The notes: generated by a model from the sequence alone, not told the origin. Shown: positions 17,299 to 26,546, counted from the stretch's first letter. The stretch: DNA of 64,000 nt from Hymenobacter sp. YC55 (GCF_029433095.1 NZ_JARNTX010000006.1:124001-188000); one strand, 5' to 3'. Made by a program: numbers and translations.

Positions 17299-18059
17299 AA
17301 CCGGGCTAAAATTTCGTCGGTGAGGGCTATGTAATCTAGAGCGCCATTGCTGCCAGGAGCGTACGCTAAGATAGCTTCTTGCACAGCCTGGGCTTCTCCT
17401 AATTTGGTGTTTTGACGGATGCTTACTCCCATAACCAGGGGCGCAAGCTGTTCGTCTTGGTTGATAAGCTCCACGTACTGGTGGTGCATGGAAACACGGT
17501 AAGAAGGCGAATACTTAGTGAAGAAGATGCCTCCCACTTTTAGTTTTTGGTTGTAGTGCTTGCGTACGCGCACGCACGCCTGCAGCAGTGAAGTGAGACC
17601 GTTGTAGCCAAAATACTCCGGTTGCATGGGAATGAACACAGCATCGGAGGCAATAAGAGCGGCGTAGGTGATGCCACCCAGAGAAGGCGGCGTATCGATC
17701 AAGCAATAGTCGAATTGCTCCTCTATTTCCTCTAGAGCTTCACGCAAGACAAACTCCAAGCCTGAGGTGCCAGCCATGAGTTTTTCGACCATCTGTAAAC
17801 GAGGAGAAGCGGGCACCAAATGGAGCCCCTCTCCTACTGGCTCCATGACTGCCGCTAAGGAAACCTTGCCGTCACTTTCCAAGATTTCACCTAGGTGGCG
17901 GGTACCTTGCCGCTCAAATGACATGGAAAGATTAGTTTGCGAGTCACTGTCGATTAAGAGCACGCGCGAGCCCCGGCTAGCCAGCACTTGTCCGACATTT
18001 AATGTGGAGGTTGTCTTCCCCACTCCTCCTTTGTGGTTGGCAAAACAGATTGTTTTCAT
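17295..18059 (-). CDS. parA: ParA-family partition ATPase
   Basis: A 254-residue Walker-type ATPase that uses nucleoid DNA to position plasmid copies. The deviant Walker A box KGGVGKTT is at residues 10-17, Walker A' at about 39-45 (LLIDSDSQ), Walker B at about 120-126 (YCLIDTPP). The late conserved region GIFFTKYSPSYRVSMHHQ is also present. It lacks the N-terminal HTH of type Ia ParA, so it is the short type Ib form, in which the partner rather than ParA autoregulates. It is followed, with a 4-bp overlap, by the RHH partner and preceded by a repeat-rich AT-rich region. The ATG at 18,059 is nine codons inside the longest frame and gives the standard N-terminus. Confidence 0.93.
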   Translation of the reverse strand: MKTICFANHKGGVGKTTSTLNVGQVLASRGSRVLLIDSDSQTNLSMSFERQGTRHLGEILESDGKVSLAAVMEPVGEGLHLVPASPRLQMVEKLMAGTSGLEFVLREALEEIEEQFDYCLIDTPPSLGGITYAALIASDAVFIPMQPEYFGYNGLTSLLQACVRVRKHYNQKLKVGGIFFTKYSPSYRVSMHHQYVELINQDEQLAPLVMGVSIRQNTKLGEAQAVQEAILAYAPGSNGALDYIALTDEILARL

Positions 18060-18160
18060 AAGCAACACATGCGTAGTGTGTGGCAATGTTACACATTAAA
18101 CTTTGTATACCTGCAAGACAATCCTTGCAAACTCGACATGTCATGTCAGTAAGACATGTT

Positions 18161-18469
18161 ATACATGCAATACATACATTACCTACAATGCTTACATTGA
18201 ATGTATGGCATGTATAGAATATTTGACCTTAAGGCTAGATATCACATGAAGTTAAACTGCTTTATATGTTGTTTAATACATGCCATACATGTAATGCATG
18301 CAAATCTATAGTGTGTTATTAATCACTTATATAAGGATGGCTTGAATTTTTCAGAACACAACGCTACCAGTATCTATAGGTACTTTGTTAAGAATAAAAT
18401 CTGCATGTACTAATTGCAATGCATGTACAACCTGCTATACTTTCATTACGTGTCATACTTGCCATACAT
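18161..18469. repeat. putative centromere (parS-like) repeats, ATACATGCCATACAT
   Basis: Four copies of a 15-mer lie upstream of parA. Two are exact and in opposite orientations: 18276-18290 (plus) and 18201-18215 (minus, read as ATGTATGGCATGTAT). One-mismatch copies are at 18161-18175 (ATACATGCAATACAT) and 18455-18469 (ATACTTGCCATACAT). Each is two ATACAT hexamers spaced 9 bp, a layout typical for ribbon-helix-helix partition proteins. Many partial ACATG/CATGT elements fill the space between (18135-18182, 18403-18427, 18501-18510). The region probably combines centromere and operator. Confidence 0.7.
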
Positions 18470-18510
18470 GCTAAACGTGTAATACATTTATAGCCAGTTT
18501 TGCATGTATG

Positions 18511-19612
18511 ACAAATATTATTCTTTGTTAATTAGCTTCCTTAGCCTCTATCCTAAGGCAAGTGATGTGACCAAGATGGATAATACAGCTCAGCGCCGGA
18601 TAGTCTCGTCAACAGTCGCGAAGTTTTAGCGATAGCGCGAGTAAATGGGAAAGTTTTGGTGAGGTAAGCGCACCAAGTATCACTATGCTGATATGTTAGC
18701 CAGTGTCCACTTCATTAAGGAAACTAATAAGTGATACGTGCTCGAACTTCAGTGTCCATAAAGGCCGGCAAAGGTGCATATAGGTTTATGTCAGCATCCA
18801 CTCCAGTTGCGTAGCTAAGTGAGACAGGAAGGGGGCAAGGCAATGTTTGTGGAATAGGGTAGGGGGGCGAAACCCCTAATTCAGAGCAAATGAGCGGATA
18901 AGTTTTGCGTGTAAAAGCAACTTTATAAGTGCCCGTAGTGGCTATCCCCTACCATCGCGAAATAGTAGCAAAGTTCAAGTAGCCGTTGTTGATGCGGGCT
19001 GGTACTAGGTCTGATCTTATGGATTGAAGCTCAATGCAATTAGATACTGAGAAGCAGCTAGGAATGCAAAGAAGTGACTTAACGATGAGCTATAATTGGC
19101 ATGCTTTGGAACGGACGGAGAGAGCGTCGCTACTAAGTAGGTGTGGACTTGTTCAGTCAGGATTCTGCACGAAGCAAAGGTTGTCGTGCTGCATGTCGTA
19201 AGTCTCGTTGGAGCTGTGCGCTAGACCGTAGAGGCCTTGGCACCTGACTTTAGGCTTTACTGAGCGTAAGTGGAGTGGTAGCCTCTTGTGATAAATCCAA
19301 TTTTCAGCTGAGTAGCACAGCTCTTATAGGTTGCTGTTGGTGACGTTGAGGTAGTTGTTAAACACCTCCAAGTTGATAGAAACGGGCTAGCAGTAAGCCA
19401 AAGGGAGAAGCCTATGTCGACACTTTAGTATTGAGGTGCCCTGATTGCAGCCGGAATGGTTGGTAGCAGGTTAACAGGTCAGCTGCTGGCTGTTCACAGC
19501 ACCAACTCGTATATGACCAAGCTAGTGTATGAATAGTAATGGCTATGCATTTTAGCACAGATGCCGTTAGTCGAAGTAGCGCTATGCTCCTTGGTCTTGA
19601 TTATCTAGAATG
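18511..19612. other. gene-free stretch of about 1.1 kb beside the partition locus
   Basis: No convincing gene on either strand. One short feature stands out at about 18829-18878: GGGGGCAAGGCAATGTTTG followed by TAGGGG...CCCCTA around GGCGAAA. Its layout recalls transfer-origin sequences of Bacteroidota mobile elements, but no relaxase gene is in the window. Confidence 0.35.
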
Positions 19613-19653
19613 AAAAAGCCGCACGTACATCGGTTAACAACGTGCGTGCGGCT
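19613..19653 (-). terminator. terminator of the USP-bestrophin operon
   Basis: Read on the minus strand, AGCCGCACGCACG pairs with CGTGCGGCT (one small bulge) around a short loop, followed by a run of five T. It lies 80 bp past the bestrophin stop. Confidence 0.8.
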
Positions 19654-19732
19654 GCTATGTGAAGGACAATGCCTGTAATGCCAAAGAGTGGTATTAGAGT
19701 AACTCTCTGAAGGCAGGGATACTTCGGCGTTT

Positions 19733-20647
19733 TTACAGCACGAAGTAGGTGTTTTCTGCAGGGACCGTATCCTTGCTTACCCGGTTGTCGCCAATCATTT
19801 GCTTGAGATTTGTTTCTATGGTTTGAGCAATGGCCGTCACGGGAGTGTCCGTTGGTTTCCCCTCGAAAGGGTCTTGAAGGTGAATGGCCATTTTCTCGAT
19901 CAGGAAGAAAGCAGAGGAAATAGCAACTACCATCAAGACTTCCAATATGCCAAACACTTCCAATAATGCGAAGGGCAACAGCAACACGAAAAAGAACAAG
20001 CAAAAGTGAATGTACAACGTGTAGGTAGCCGGAAACACTGTGTTTTTGATTCGTTCGCAGCGGCCCATCGAATCAGTCAGCTTTGTGAGTGTTTCTTCCA
20101 TGGCTACTTGCTGGTAGGGATTAATCCACCCTTCCCGCAAGGCATACCGAAAGTCTTGCGCATGCAGTTGTAGCAGGGCGTTCGGAACATTGTCATGCCG
20201 GGCGGCGAAGGCCACCTCTTCGGGCGACAAGAACTTTCGAACTTTATCCAGATCCATTTGCTTGCGCAACGACAAGCCCAGACTGTAGTTCCAAGCAATC
20301 TGCCGGTTGGTTAGCCGCTGCACCCAGGTCCGGGCTTCTTCAGTGGCGTAGGGCGCTTCGGTAAAGCAGAGCACTTGCCGAATCAGGGACCGGGAATCGT
20401 TGACAATGGCACCCCAAGCAATCCGGGCTTCCCACCACCGATCATAGGCCTGGTTGGATTTGAACGCTAGCAGCAGCGACAAAATCGTGCCCAGGACCAT
20501 GGGTACACTTAAGGGTAGGGTTACCTCCATTACGTGCAAGAACTTGTCTTCCAGCGCTATTATGGAAGCATACACAAACACAAACAGGATTTCCCGCTTG
20601 ATCTTGCCGAACACGTAGGAAAGCGGAATTTTTGTTTTCAACAACAT
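19733..20647 (-). CDS. bestrophin-family (UPF0187) chloride channel-like protein
   Basis: A 304-residue membrane protein of the bacterial bestrophin family, pentameric anion or cation channels. Family marks are LLLAFKSNQAYDRWWEARIA with WGAIVNDSRSL, and the C-terminal DPFEGKPTDTPVTAIAQTIE with NLKQMIG. Hydrophobic segments lie at about 20-60 (FVFVYASIIALE, VPMVLGTILSLLLAF) and 210-260 (IHFCLFFFVLLLPFALLEVF). The ATG at 20,647 gives the family's N-terminus; the longer frame overlaps the end of the USP gene. It follows the universal stress protein gene by 47 bp on the same strand, so the two are likely co-transcribed. Confidence 0.88.
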   Translation of the reverse strand: MLLKTKIPLSYVFGKIKREILFVFVYASIIALEDKFLHVMEVTLPLSVPMVLGTILSLLLAFKSNQAYDRWWEARIAWGAIVNDSRSLIRQVLCFTEAPYATEEARTWVQRLTNRQIAWNYSLGLSLRKQMDLDKVRKFLSPEEVAFAARHDNVPNALLQLHAQDFRYALREGWINPYQQVAMEETLTKLTDSMGRCERIKNTVFPATYTLYIHFCLFFFVLLLPFALLEVFGILEVLMVVAISSAFFLIEKMAIHLQDPFEGKPTDTPVTAIAQTIETNLKQMIGDNRVSKDTVPAENTYFVL

Positions 20648-20694
20648 ACAACAAGAGAAATAAGAACTAGGGATAGAAGATGAATCTGGACGGA

Positions 20695-21501
20695 TTACGC
20701 GACTGACAGACAAGGCACCTTCGTGGTAATGGCGCGTTCCCGGCTGCGAGCTTGGCGGCCTAGGCGCAGGTAGTCGAGCATGCTTTTCTTTTTGCAGCTA
20801 ACCACCAGATCCATTTCGTACTCATCGATGAATGAGATAATTCCTTCGGTTACGTCCTGCTGCTGCACCAAGTGAACGGCGTAGTTTACTTCTGCCAGCA
20901 AGGGTGAGGAATACAGGCTAGCTAAAGCTCGGGTTAACGTATCGGTGCTCGTGCCTGGCTTAAATACCAACAGAAACGTAACGCGGCACTCTTTCCGCCA
21001 CAGCAAATCAACAAGCTCCTTGTCTGGCAAAGCGCTGTTTTTTACATCGGCATCCAGTACAAAGGCAATTTTACGGAAGCTGTTCGGAGCGAAGAATTCA
21101 GGGATATACAGGACAGGAAATGGAATGTCCTGAAGCAACTCATTGAAATAGCTCAACGCTTCCGTGTTGCGGCTGCGCGAGACGGTGCTCAACACAAGAT
21201 CAATCTGCCTTTCCCGAACAAATTGCTTGAGGTCTGAGGAATTGGCGCAGTACTTATGAGCAACTTGAATATCCTGTATCTCAACACTATGCAACCGCCG
21301 CAGCCGCTCTAGCGCTTGGCTGAACTCCATTTCCGGCTTCTGCTGGCGGGGTAGAGTCAACAAGTCGGTAATAGAGTCTGAAACAGGGGTTAGATACAGG
21401 AGCGTAATGTGGCAGCTTTCGTTCTGTAGCAGGTTTAGCGCGTAGCGAATTAGCTGCAAAGAGTACAGCGTCAGGTCCGTCGGTATTAATACTTTCTTCA
21501 T
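20695..21501 (-). CDS. universal stress protein with tandem Usp domains
   Basis: A 268-residue cytoplasmic protein with two Usp-like halves. The first (1-140) begins KKVLIPTDLTLYSLQLIRYA and ends DIPFPVLYIPEFF. The second (about 145-268) is more divergent: FRKIAFVLDADVKN, then ISFIDEYEMDLVVSCKKKSM and TTKVPCLSV. The ATP-binding G-x2-G-x9-G-S/T motif is not clearly kept in either half, so nucleotide binding is doubtful. Its gene precedes bestrophin in an apparent two-gene unit, which suggests a role in a stress or ion response. Confidence 0.82.
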   Translation of the reverse strand: MKKVLIPTDLTLYSLQLIRYALNLLQNESCHITLLYLTPVSDSITDLLTLPRQQKPEMEFSQALERLRRLHSVEIQDIQVAHKYCANSSDLKQFVRERQIDLVLSTVSRSRNTEALSYFNELLQDIPFPVLYIPEFFAPNSFRKIAFVLDADVKNSALPDKELVDLLWRKECRVTFLLVFKPGTSTDTLTRALASLYSSPLLAEVNYAVHLVQQQDVTEGIISFIDEYEMDLVVSCKKKSMLDYLRLGRQARSRERAITTKVPCLSVA

Positions 21502-21732
21502 CTGCTGTACTCTGTTTTTTGCTATTTATGGCTTCTTTAATACCAACAAAACAAAGGCACAACCATTAAAGTGATATTAAGCTCAAATTATAATGTCGTT
21601 AAAAGCATAATTACTACGCGTTAGACCAATTGAATCATCTAGCTATACGGCCGAAATGAGAGAGTCATGCACAGCCAGATATTGTTTACACTAGACAACA
21701 TGCTACTATGTTAACGACCTATAATAGAATAG

Positions 21733-21770
21733 AAAGGGGTATGACTTTCTTTCGAATGTCATACCCCTTT
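21733..21770. terminator. bidirectional hairpin terminator
   Basis: A 13-bp perfect stem (AAAGGGGTATGAC / GTCATACCCCTTT) with a 12-nt loop, in the 425-bp gap between the USP gene and the ScyD/ScyE-like gene. It most likely ends the transcript of the latter on the minus strand. Confidence 0.7.
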
Positions 21771-21926
21771 GCTACAAGTGGCAAACCAGCTTTTACAGAA
21801 GTTGCCCAGAACAGCTTTCGTCAACTGCCAAGGCTAAGACTCCTAACGATAGTCTTGTGCCGATGACTTGCGCACAAGCCTGTTGCTGGCCCTCAGACCG
21901 AAGCCAGCGGACGGGTAGGAAGTACG

Positions 21927-22928
21927 TTAATACGTGAGCTTTTGAATGGTGCCTTCGCCGTTGCTGAGTACATAATACGTCCGCACACCCGCGCGCTCAA
22001 TATCGGTGGGCCTATCCAAGGTGCTTAAGAGCGTGGTGCCAGCAGCATTGGCAATGCGGCCACTACGCGGTACAAAGCCGGGCGGCGGTGGCGAGAAGGC
22101 AAACTGCCCGTACTCCGTGACAATGGGGTTGAGATTGATAGATAAAGCAATGTCAGTGAGCGTGGTAAACCCGCTCTTATACACGCTCACGTTACCCGAT
22201 AGGTCGACTTGAAATATGTTGGCTGTGCCGGTCACAAAAGGGCCACCGCTGAGCGTACTCACCAAAAACCGGCGCCCGTCATACACAATACCCGTAGGCA
22301 CAGCTTCTTGGGTAGCCGTCACGTTTGGGATCCGAGCAAACACGCTCAGGGCCTTGGTCCTGCTGTTGCGTTTGATAATGGCATTAGCCCCCGAGTCAAC
22401 GATGTAGAGGTCACCGTCGGGCCCGATGGTAAGATTGTAGAGGTTGGTATTGACAGGATTAGTTAGCCGCTGCGCACGCACAAAAGAGCCAATATCCTCG
22501 CTCGCCAATGACTGGGCAGTTCGTGGCGTATCACCTGGTTGGAAGGAAGCTACATCAACGCTATAGAGCTTGCCCGTGCCTCCTTCAAGCACATAGAGCG
22601 TGCCCTTGTCGTAGAGCACGTGGCTAATGCCCTCGGCGGTACCATTGGCTAGCACGGAGGCAAACCCGGTCAGGGCCGGATACACTTGGCCTGTGGCGGT
22701 TACCACTGAGATGTGGGCATCGTTCTGGCCGGTGCCACTTTCACTCACCCAGAGCTGCCCTTGCGTGCCTACGCTCAAGCCTATCGGCTTGGTTAGGTTT
22801 TGGGCAACAGTCACGGCCGTAAAGGAGGTAGGCTCGGGAAAAAACTCGTAGTTGCCGTCGTCGTCCTGACAGCCAACAGTGAAGCCAAGCGCGAGCAGCG
22901 CCAGCCGGAAGTGGAATTTTGTTTTCAT
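21927..22928 (-). CDS. ScyD/ScyE-family beta-propeller lipoprotein
   Basis: A 333-residue lipoprotein: the signal peptide ends in the lipobox LGFTVGC (Cys20), followed by DDD. The rest is an NHL/SMP-30-like propeller with repeated blades: NLTKPIGLSVGTQGQLWVSE, TAEGISHVLYDKGTLYVLE, LYNLTIGPDGDLYIVDSG, PTGIVYDGRRFLVSTLSGG and TDIERAGVRTYYVLSNGEG. This matches the ScyD/ScyE family. In cyanobacteria such genes neighbour scytonemin genes; in Bacteroidota the function is unknown. Its neighbours give no pathway. Confidence 0.78.
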   Translation of the reverse strand: MKTKFHFRLALLALGFTVGCQDDDGNYEFFPEPTSFTAVTVAQNLTKPIGLSVGTQGQLWVSESGTGQNDAHISVVTATGQVYPALTGFASVLANGTAEGISHVLYDKGTLYVLEGGTGKLYSVDVASFQPGDTPRTAQSLASEDIGSFVRAQRLTNPVNTNLYNLTIGPDGDLYIVDSGANAIIKRNSRTKALSVFARIPNVTATQEAVPTGIVYDGRRFLVSTLSGGPFVTGTANIFQVDLSGNVSVYKSGFTTLTDIALSINLNPIVTEYGQFAFSPPPPGFVPRSGRIANAAGTTLLSTLDRPTDIERAGVRTYYVLSNGEGTIQKLTY

Positions 22929-23093
22929 AGTAGGTAGGATAGTGAACTATGAATATAACAATTGAAACTATAAATATTAAACTTATCATATGTATTTTTT
23001 GCTTTCTAACTAGCTGCTGTCGAGCTCACTGCTAAGCAGTTAAGGTGGAGGTATATGCTCTATCCCGCTCCTAGAGCAGGCACTAACCACCCA

Positions 23094-24107
23094 CTAAGGC
23101 CGATACGACTTGCCAACCACGAGCTTGTTGCCAGTCAGGTCAACTTCTAATAATTGTGGAATGCGCACGTATCGGCCGTTAATTTCCTTGTGGCTGTGCA
23201 GGGCCATCAAGGACTTTCCTGCCCAGGTGCGGAACAGCATACCGTGCCCGTAATTAGGGGGCGTAATGGGAACTGGCTCTTGCTGCCAAGGACCATTCAG
23301 GGTGCCACTGGTGGAATAAGCGACTCCCTGGGTGTACACATCGTATACCCAACTGGTCCAGAGCATGCCCAGCCGGCCGGTGCGTGTCCGAAACAAGTAC
23401 GGCCCATCGGTAACCTTGTTTGGGCGGTCATGGCCCGCGGCGTCTTTTTCCCGGCTCCAGGGCGAATCACTGGCCCGGAACAAAATCTGGCTGGTCCCGA
23501 CCGTACCAGTTAAATCTGGCTTCAAGGCAATCTTTTCAACGGTGCCATTTAGGTTTTGTAGCCATTCATGGCAATAAATCAGGTAGGGTTTGCCGTCGGG
23601 CTCCACCCAGAAAGTGCCGTCCAGAGTTGACTTATTGGCCGGCAAGTAAAGCTCCTGATTGAGGGTGACGTAGGGACCTAGAGGCTGGTTGCTAACCAGT
23701 ATGTGGCTGGCCCGGCGCTCGAGCGGCTTGCCCTGAACGGTGTCAATCTTAAGCGCGGAGTTGGTGAAGGTGGCGAAATAAAAGTATTTGCCTTGATAGT
23801 AATGAATTTCGGCGGCCCAAATCATGGGTTTGGGGCCCATCCAGGAGGTTGGGTCAGGTTGGGCAACCGAATACGGCCCCTGCCAGCGCTTTAGGTCTTT
23901 GCTCTGCCACACCAAGCCGCCTGTGCCCGTCATGTAGTAAGTCTTGGTTTTGGGGTCGGCCAAGACAAAAGGGTCACTTAACCGAATAGAATCCAGCGGC
24001 ACGTTGTCTCGGATAGGCCGGGACCCTTGGTTCTGAGCTACCCCGCCAAAGGGAAGCAGCAAGCCGCCGATTAAAAGTAACCATATCGTGTTCAGGAAGA
24101 TCCGCAT
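23094..24107 (-). CDS. secreted GH43-family glycoside hydrolase-like protein
   Basis: A 337-residue five-bladed propeller enzyme of the GH43 type, with a signal peptide (MRIFLNTIWLLLIGGLLLPF, ends VAQ). The catalytic base is likely the Asp in IRLSDPFVLAD, and the second Asp may lie in LDGTFWVEPDGKPYLIYC. Where many GH43 enzymes have E-G-P for the acid, this one reads VTDGPYLFRTRTG, so the acid position is Asp or lies elsewhere. Activity therefore cannot be taken for granted. The substrate cannot be assigned; arabinan or xylan side chains are usual for the family. It is the last gene before a gap and appears monocistronic. The ATG at 24,107 starts the signal peptide. Confidence 0.8.
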   Translation of the reverse strand: MRIFLNTIWLLLIGGLLLPFGGVAQNQGSRPIRDNVPLDSIRLSDPFVLADPKTKTYYMTGTGGLVWQSKDLKRWQGPYSVAQPDPTSWMGPKPMIWAAEIHYYQGKYFYFATFTNSALKIDTVQGKPLERRASHILVSNQPLGPYVTLNQELYLPANKSTLDGTFWVEPDGKPYLIYCHEWLQNLNGTVEKIALKPDLTGTVGTSQILFRASDSPWSREKDAAGHDRPNKVTDGPYLFRTRTGRLGMLWTSWVYDVYTQGVAYSTSGTLNGPWQQEPVPITPPNYGHGMLFRTWAGKSLMALHSHKEINGRYVRIPQLLEVDLTGNKLVVGKSYRP

Positions 24108-24524
24108 AGAGTAGGAAACGGGTACATGACGACCTAAGGTAGAAAGAAGCAGTATCTTGAAGTTAAAATCCAGCAGGCAGAGCCGGCTACTTGGTCGGCA
24201 ACTAGGGTAGCGTGCGGTGTGCGGGCTGCGCAAGGTCATCTATGCTGATCAAAGCCAACCACGTTTTTCCGTACTTACCGCAGCCGGCTAGTCCGTATTC
24301 GTCACTTGTTGCGCGTTTGTAGGCAAAGCACCTTTGTGTAGCGACCCAAGGAAATATCTTATTTCTTTGGGCCGCTTAACGCTTGCCACTGCCGATGCGC
24401 CCGGATCTGTTCTATTCGACCTTGACGTAGCTTCGCCACGGAAAGCCTTACCACAATCAACGTGCGTGCCTCTTAAGGCAACGCATTTTACCACCCCGAA
24501 TTCTACCGCAAGGACCATCCACGC
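24108..24524. promoter_or_regulatory. divergent spacer between GH43 and a hypothetical gene
   Basis: About 417 bp that must hold the promoters for both flanking genes. No repeat or operator-like palindrome was recognised. Confidence 0.35.
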
Positions 24525-24935
24525 ATGCTGCTTCATTCCTTATCCGATGCCGACGGGAGTCGGTGCACACTCATTTACGAAGAGCAAAACAACTGGCTGC
24601 GAGCCATATGGAGTGGGTACGTGGACCCACTCGAAGCCATGCGCGGAGCCGAACACTACTTGCACAGCGTACAGCCGCTGCATTGCCCCTATTTGCTCAA
24701 CGACAACCTTGCCTTGCGCGGTCCTTGGTTTGACTCGGTGGAATGGCTGCAGCGGGCCTGGGTGCCCCACGCTTTTCGCATGGGGTTGCGCTATATTGCC
24801 CACGTAGTGCAGGCCGATACCCGCACCGACAGCCTGACATTACGCTTTCCTACCCCCGTGGTTGGACCCCTGGAATTGCAGATCTTTCACTCCGTTGTCG
24901 AAGCCGAACAATGGCTACGCAACTGCCAGCGCTGA
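24525..24935 (+). CDS. hypothetical protein, STAS/SpoIIAA-like
   Basis: A 136-residue soluble protein. The pattern CTLIYEEQNNWLRAIWSGYV, then EAMRGAEHYL, LLNDNLALRGPWFDSVEWL, FRMGLRYIAHVVQADT and LQIFHSVVEAEQWLR resembles STAS/SpoIIAA-like domains common in Hymenobacter relatives: alternating strands and helices with an LND segment at the position of the regulatory loop. No enzymatic residues can be named. The ATG at 24,525 begins the domain directly. Confidence 0.6.
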   Translation: MLLHSLSDADGSRCTLIYEEQNNWLRAIWSGYVDPLEAMRGAEHYLHSVQPLHCPYLLNDNLALRGPWFDSVEWLQRAWVPHAFRMGLRYIAHVVQADTRTDSLTLRFPTPVVGPLELQIFHSVVEAEQWLRNCQR

Positions 24936-25013
24936 TAGCAGGAAGGCCCTACTTGTTCTCTTGGGATAACTGATTAACTGGTAGCGTAAGGCTATAATGT
25001 ACTGGACGTAAGC

Positions 25014-25262
25014 CTAGAGAGAAGGTAGGTGCACTAGTTCGGCGTAAGGCAGCAGTTTAGTATTGCTGTTGAAAGGGCGCAATAGTCGTAGCTCGTTTTG
25101 AGTTTGGCAAACCCACTCTTCGCAGAAGAAGCTGCCCAAGTGGTAGAGGTGCACGTCAAAGCCGGCGGTGAGGCGCCGTGCCAAATAGGTACCGTGTGCT
25201 GTGAAGTAAGCGGCTTGCTCGCCGTACGAAAGGTCACGAAATTGTGCGAGGCTCAAGAGCAT
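25014..25262 (-). CDS. small hypothetical protein of a Cytophagales family
   Basis: An 82-residue protein (LAQFRDLSYGEQAAYFTAHG, TYLARRLTAGFDVHLYHLGS, then FFCEEWVCQTQNELRLLRPF). It resembles short uncharacterised proteins I know from Hymenobacter and Spirosoma genomes, with a conserved HGTYLARR stretch. There are no membrane segments or signal peptide. It follows a terminator, so it has its own promoter or read-through. Confidence 0.55.
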   Translation of the reverse strand: MLLSLAQFRDLSYGEQAAYFTAHGTYLARRLTAGFDVHLYHLGSFFCEEWVCQTQNELRLLRPFNSNTKLLPYAELVHLPSL

Positions 25263-25277
25263 AGCCTTACAAGATTT

Positions 25278-25306
25278 AAGCCCCGGTTGGGAGACAACCG
25301 GGGCTT
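25278..25306 (-). terminator. terminator between the esterase and the small hypothetical gene
   Basis: An 11-bp perfect stem (AAGCCCCGGTT / AACCGGGGCTT) with a 7-nt loop, beyond the stop of the alpha/beta-hydrolase gene. On the minus strand it is followed by AAATCTT. Confidence 0.7.
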
Positions 25307-25427
25307 GAGAAACGAGGTCCGTGTTACGTAGCCTTCTGTGTACTCGTGATGCGTGTAGCTGAAATCCAGCGAGAAAATGAGCTCAGCAGGCCGGAGATGC
25401 CCAATAGCTCTGTTTCACTTCGTGCGT

Positions 25428-26546
25428 TTACTGAAAGCTTTTCTTTAGCTCGGTAGCGGCCAGAGCCTGTGCGTCCTTGGCTTCGGGTACGACGGTAGCC
25501 ATACCAAAGAACTCGTGGGTTACGCCCTCATACACTTTGGTGGTCACCGCTACGCCTGCGGCTTTAAGTTTGGCGGCATACTCCTGGCCTTCACTTTGCA
25601 GCGGGTCAATTTCGGCGTTGATAACCGTAGCCGGGGGAAGTCCCTGCAGGTTGGTGGCATTTGTTAGCGAGATGAGCGGACTAGCGCCTTCGGTTGGTGT
25701 GTTCAGGTACTTATCGAAGAACCATTGCATCAGCGGCTTGCTCAGTGGCTTGGCAGCGGCGTACTGCGTGTAGGAAGGCGTGTTCATGTCGTAGCGGGCT
25801 ATGGGGTACACCAGCAACTGATGCACGGGCAGCGGCACGCTAGCCGTCTTGGCCATCATACAAACGGTAGCCGCCAAGTTGCCCCCAGCGCTTTCGCCGG
25901 CCACTGCAATGCGCTGAGCATTTATTTTCAGTGTGGTTGCATTGTCGCGCACCCAGCGGTAGGCGGCAAAGGCGTCGTTGTGAGCGGTAGGAAACTTAAA
26001 TTCTGGCGCCTTGCGGTACTGCACGGAAACCACTACGGCTCCCGTCTGCTCTGCTAAGGCCCGGGCCGAAGGGTCATACGTGTTGAGGTTGGCAATCACC
26101 CAGCCGCCCCCCTGGTAGTACACAATGCCGGGCATGGAAGCAGTGGCATTTTTGGGCGTATAGATCCGCACCCGGATGGTGCCACCCGCCACAGGAATGC
26201 GTTGGCCCGTCGTGTCCACTTGGGGCGTGGGTGCCGGGATTCGGAAGTTTTTCATGACGGCCATTGCGGCATCCGTGGCCGAAGGAGCAAGGCGCGCTTG
26301 TTGGGGCGTGAGCGAAGTCAAAGAAACGCCTTTGCTGAGGCTGTCGAGGGCCTCAATGACGGTTTGCATTTCTGGCTTAATGGTTGGTCCCCACTCGGGC
26401 TTAGGACCTTTCGGACGAATAACGGTGGGAGAGCTAGCGCTGTCGTCGTCATCGCAGGCCGTGAATGGGAGCACCAGCAGCAGGGCCAAGCAGCGCAAAA
26501 GGTGCCTGCCCGGCAACGTAGGCAGCGTAAAAAATGAGGTTTTCAT
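25428..26546 (-). CDS. alpha/beta-hydrolase lipoprotein of the hormone-sensitive-lipase type
   Basis: A 372-residue esterase. A signal peptide ends in a lipobox (LVLPFTAC, followed by DDDD). The hydrolase domain (about 95-370) has an oxyanion loop GGGWV in YYQGGGWVIAN, the nucleophile motif GESAGGN, an acid Asp in INAEIDPLQSEG, and His in YEGVTHEFFGM. This is the HSL/acetyl-hydrolase group that cleaves short acyl esters. The substrate is unknown; removal of acetyl groups from glycans is possible but not shown. The ATG at 26,546 is preferred because it begins a normal lipoprotein signal. Confidence 0.87.
   Translation of the reverse strand: MKTSFFTLPTLPGRHLLRCLALLLVLPFTACDDDDSASSPTVIRPKGPKPEWGPTIKPEMQTVIEALDSLSKGVSLTSLTPQQARLAPSATDAAMAVMKNFRIPAPTPQVDTTGQRIPVAGGTIRVRIYTPKNATASMPGIVYYQGGGWVIANLNTYDPSARALAEQTGAVVVSVQYRKAPEFKFPTAHNDAFAAYRWVRDNATTLKINAQRIAVAGESAGGNLAATVCMMAKTASVPLPVHQLLVYPIARYDMNTPSYTQYAAAKPLSKPLMQWFFDKYLNTPTEGASPLISLTNATNLQGLPPATVINAEIDPLQSEGQEYAAKLKAAGVAVTTKVYEGVTHEFFGMATVVPEAKDAQALAATELKKSFQ

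Noticed and set aside
24334..24807. 157-codon plus frame overlapping the STAS-like gene
   Set aside because: Cys/Thr/Pro-rich shadow; the frame starting at 24,525 has regular secondary-structure patterning.
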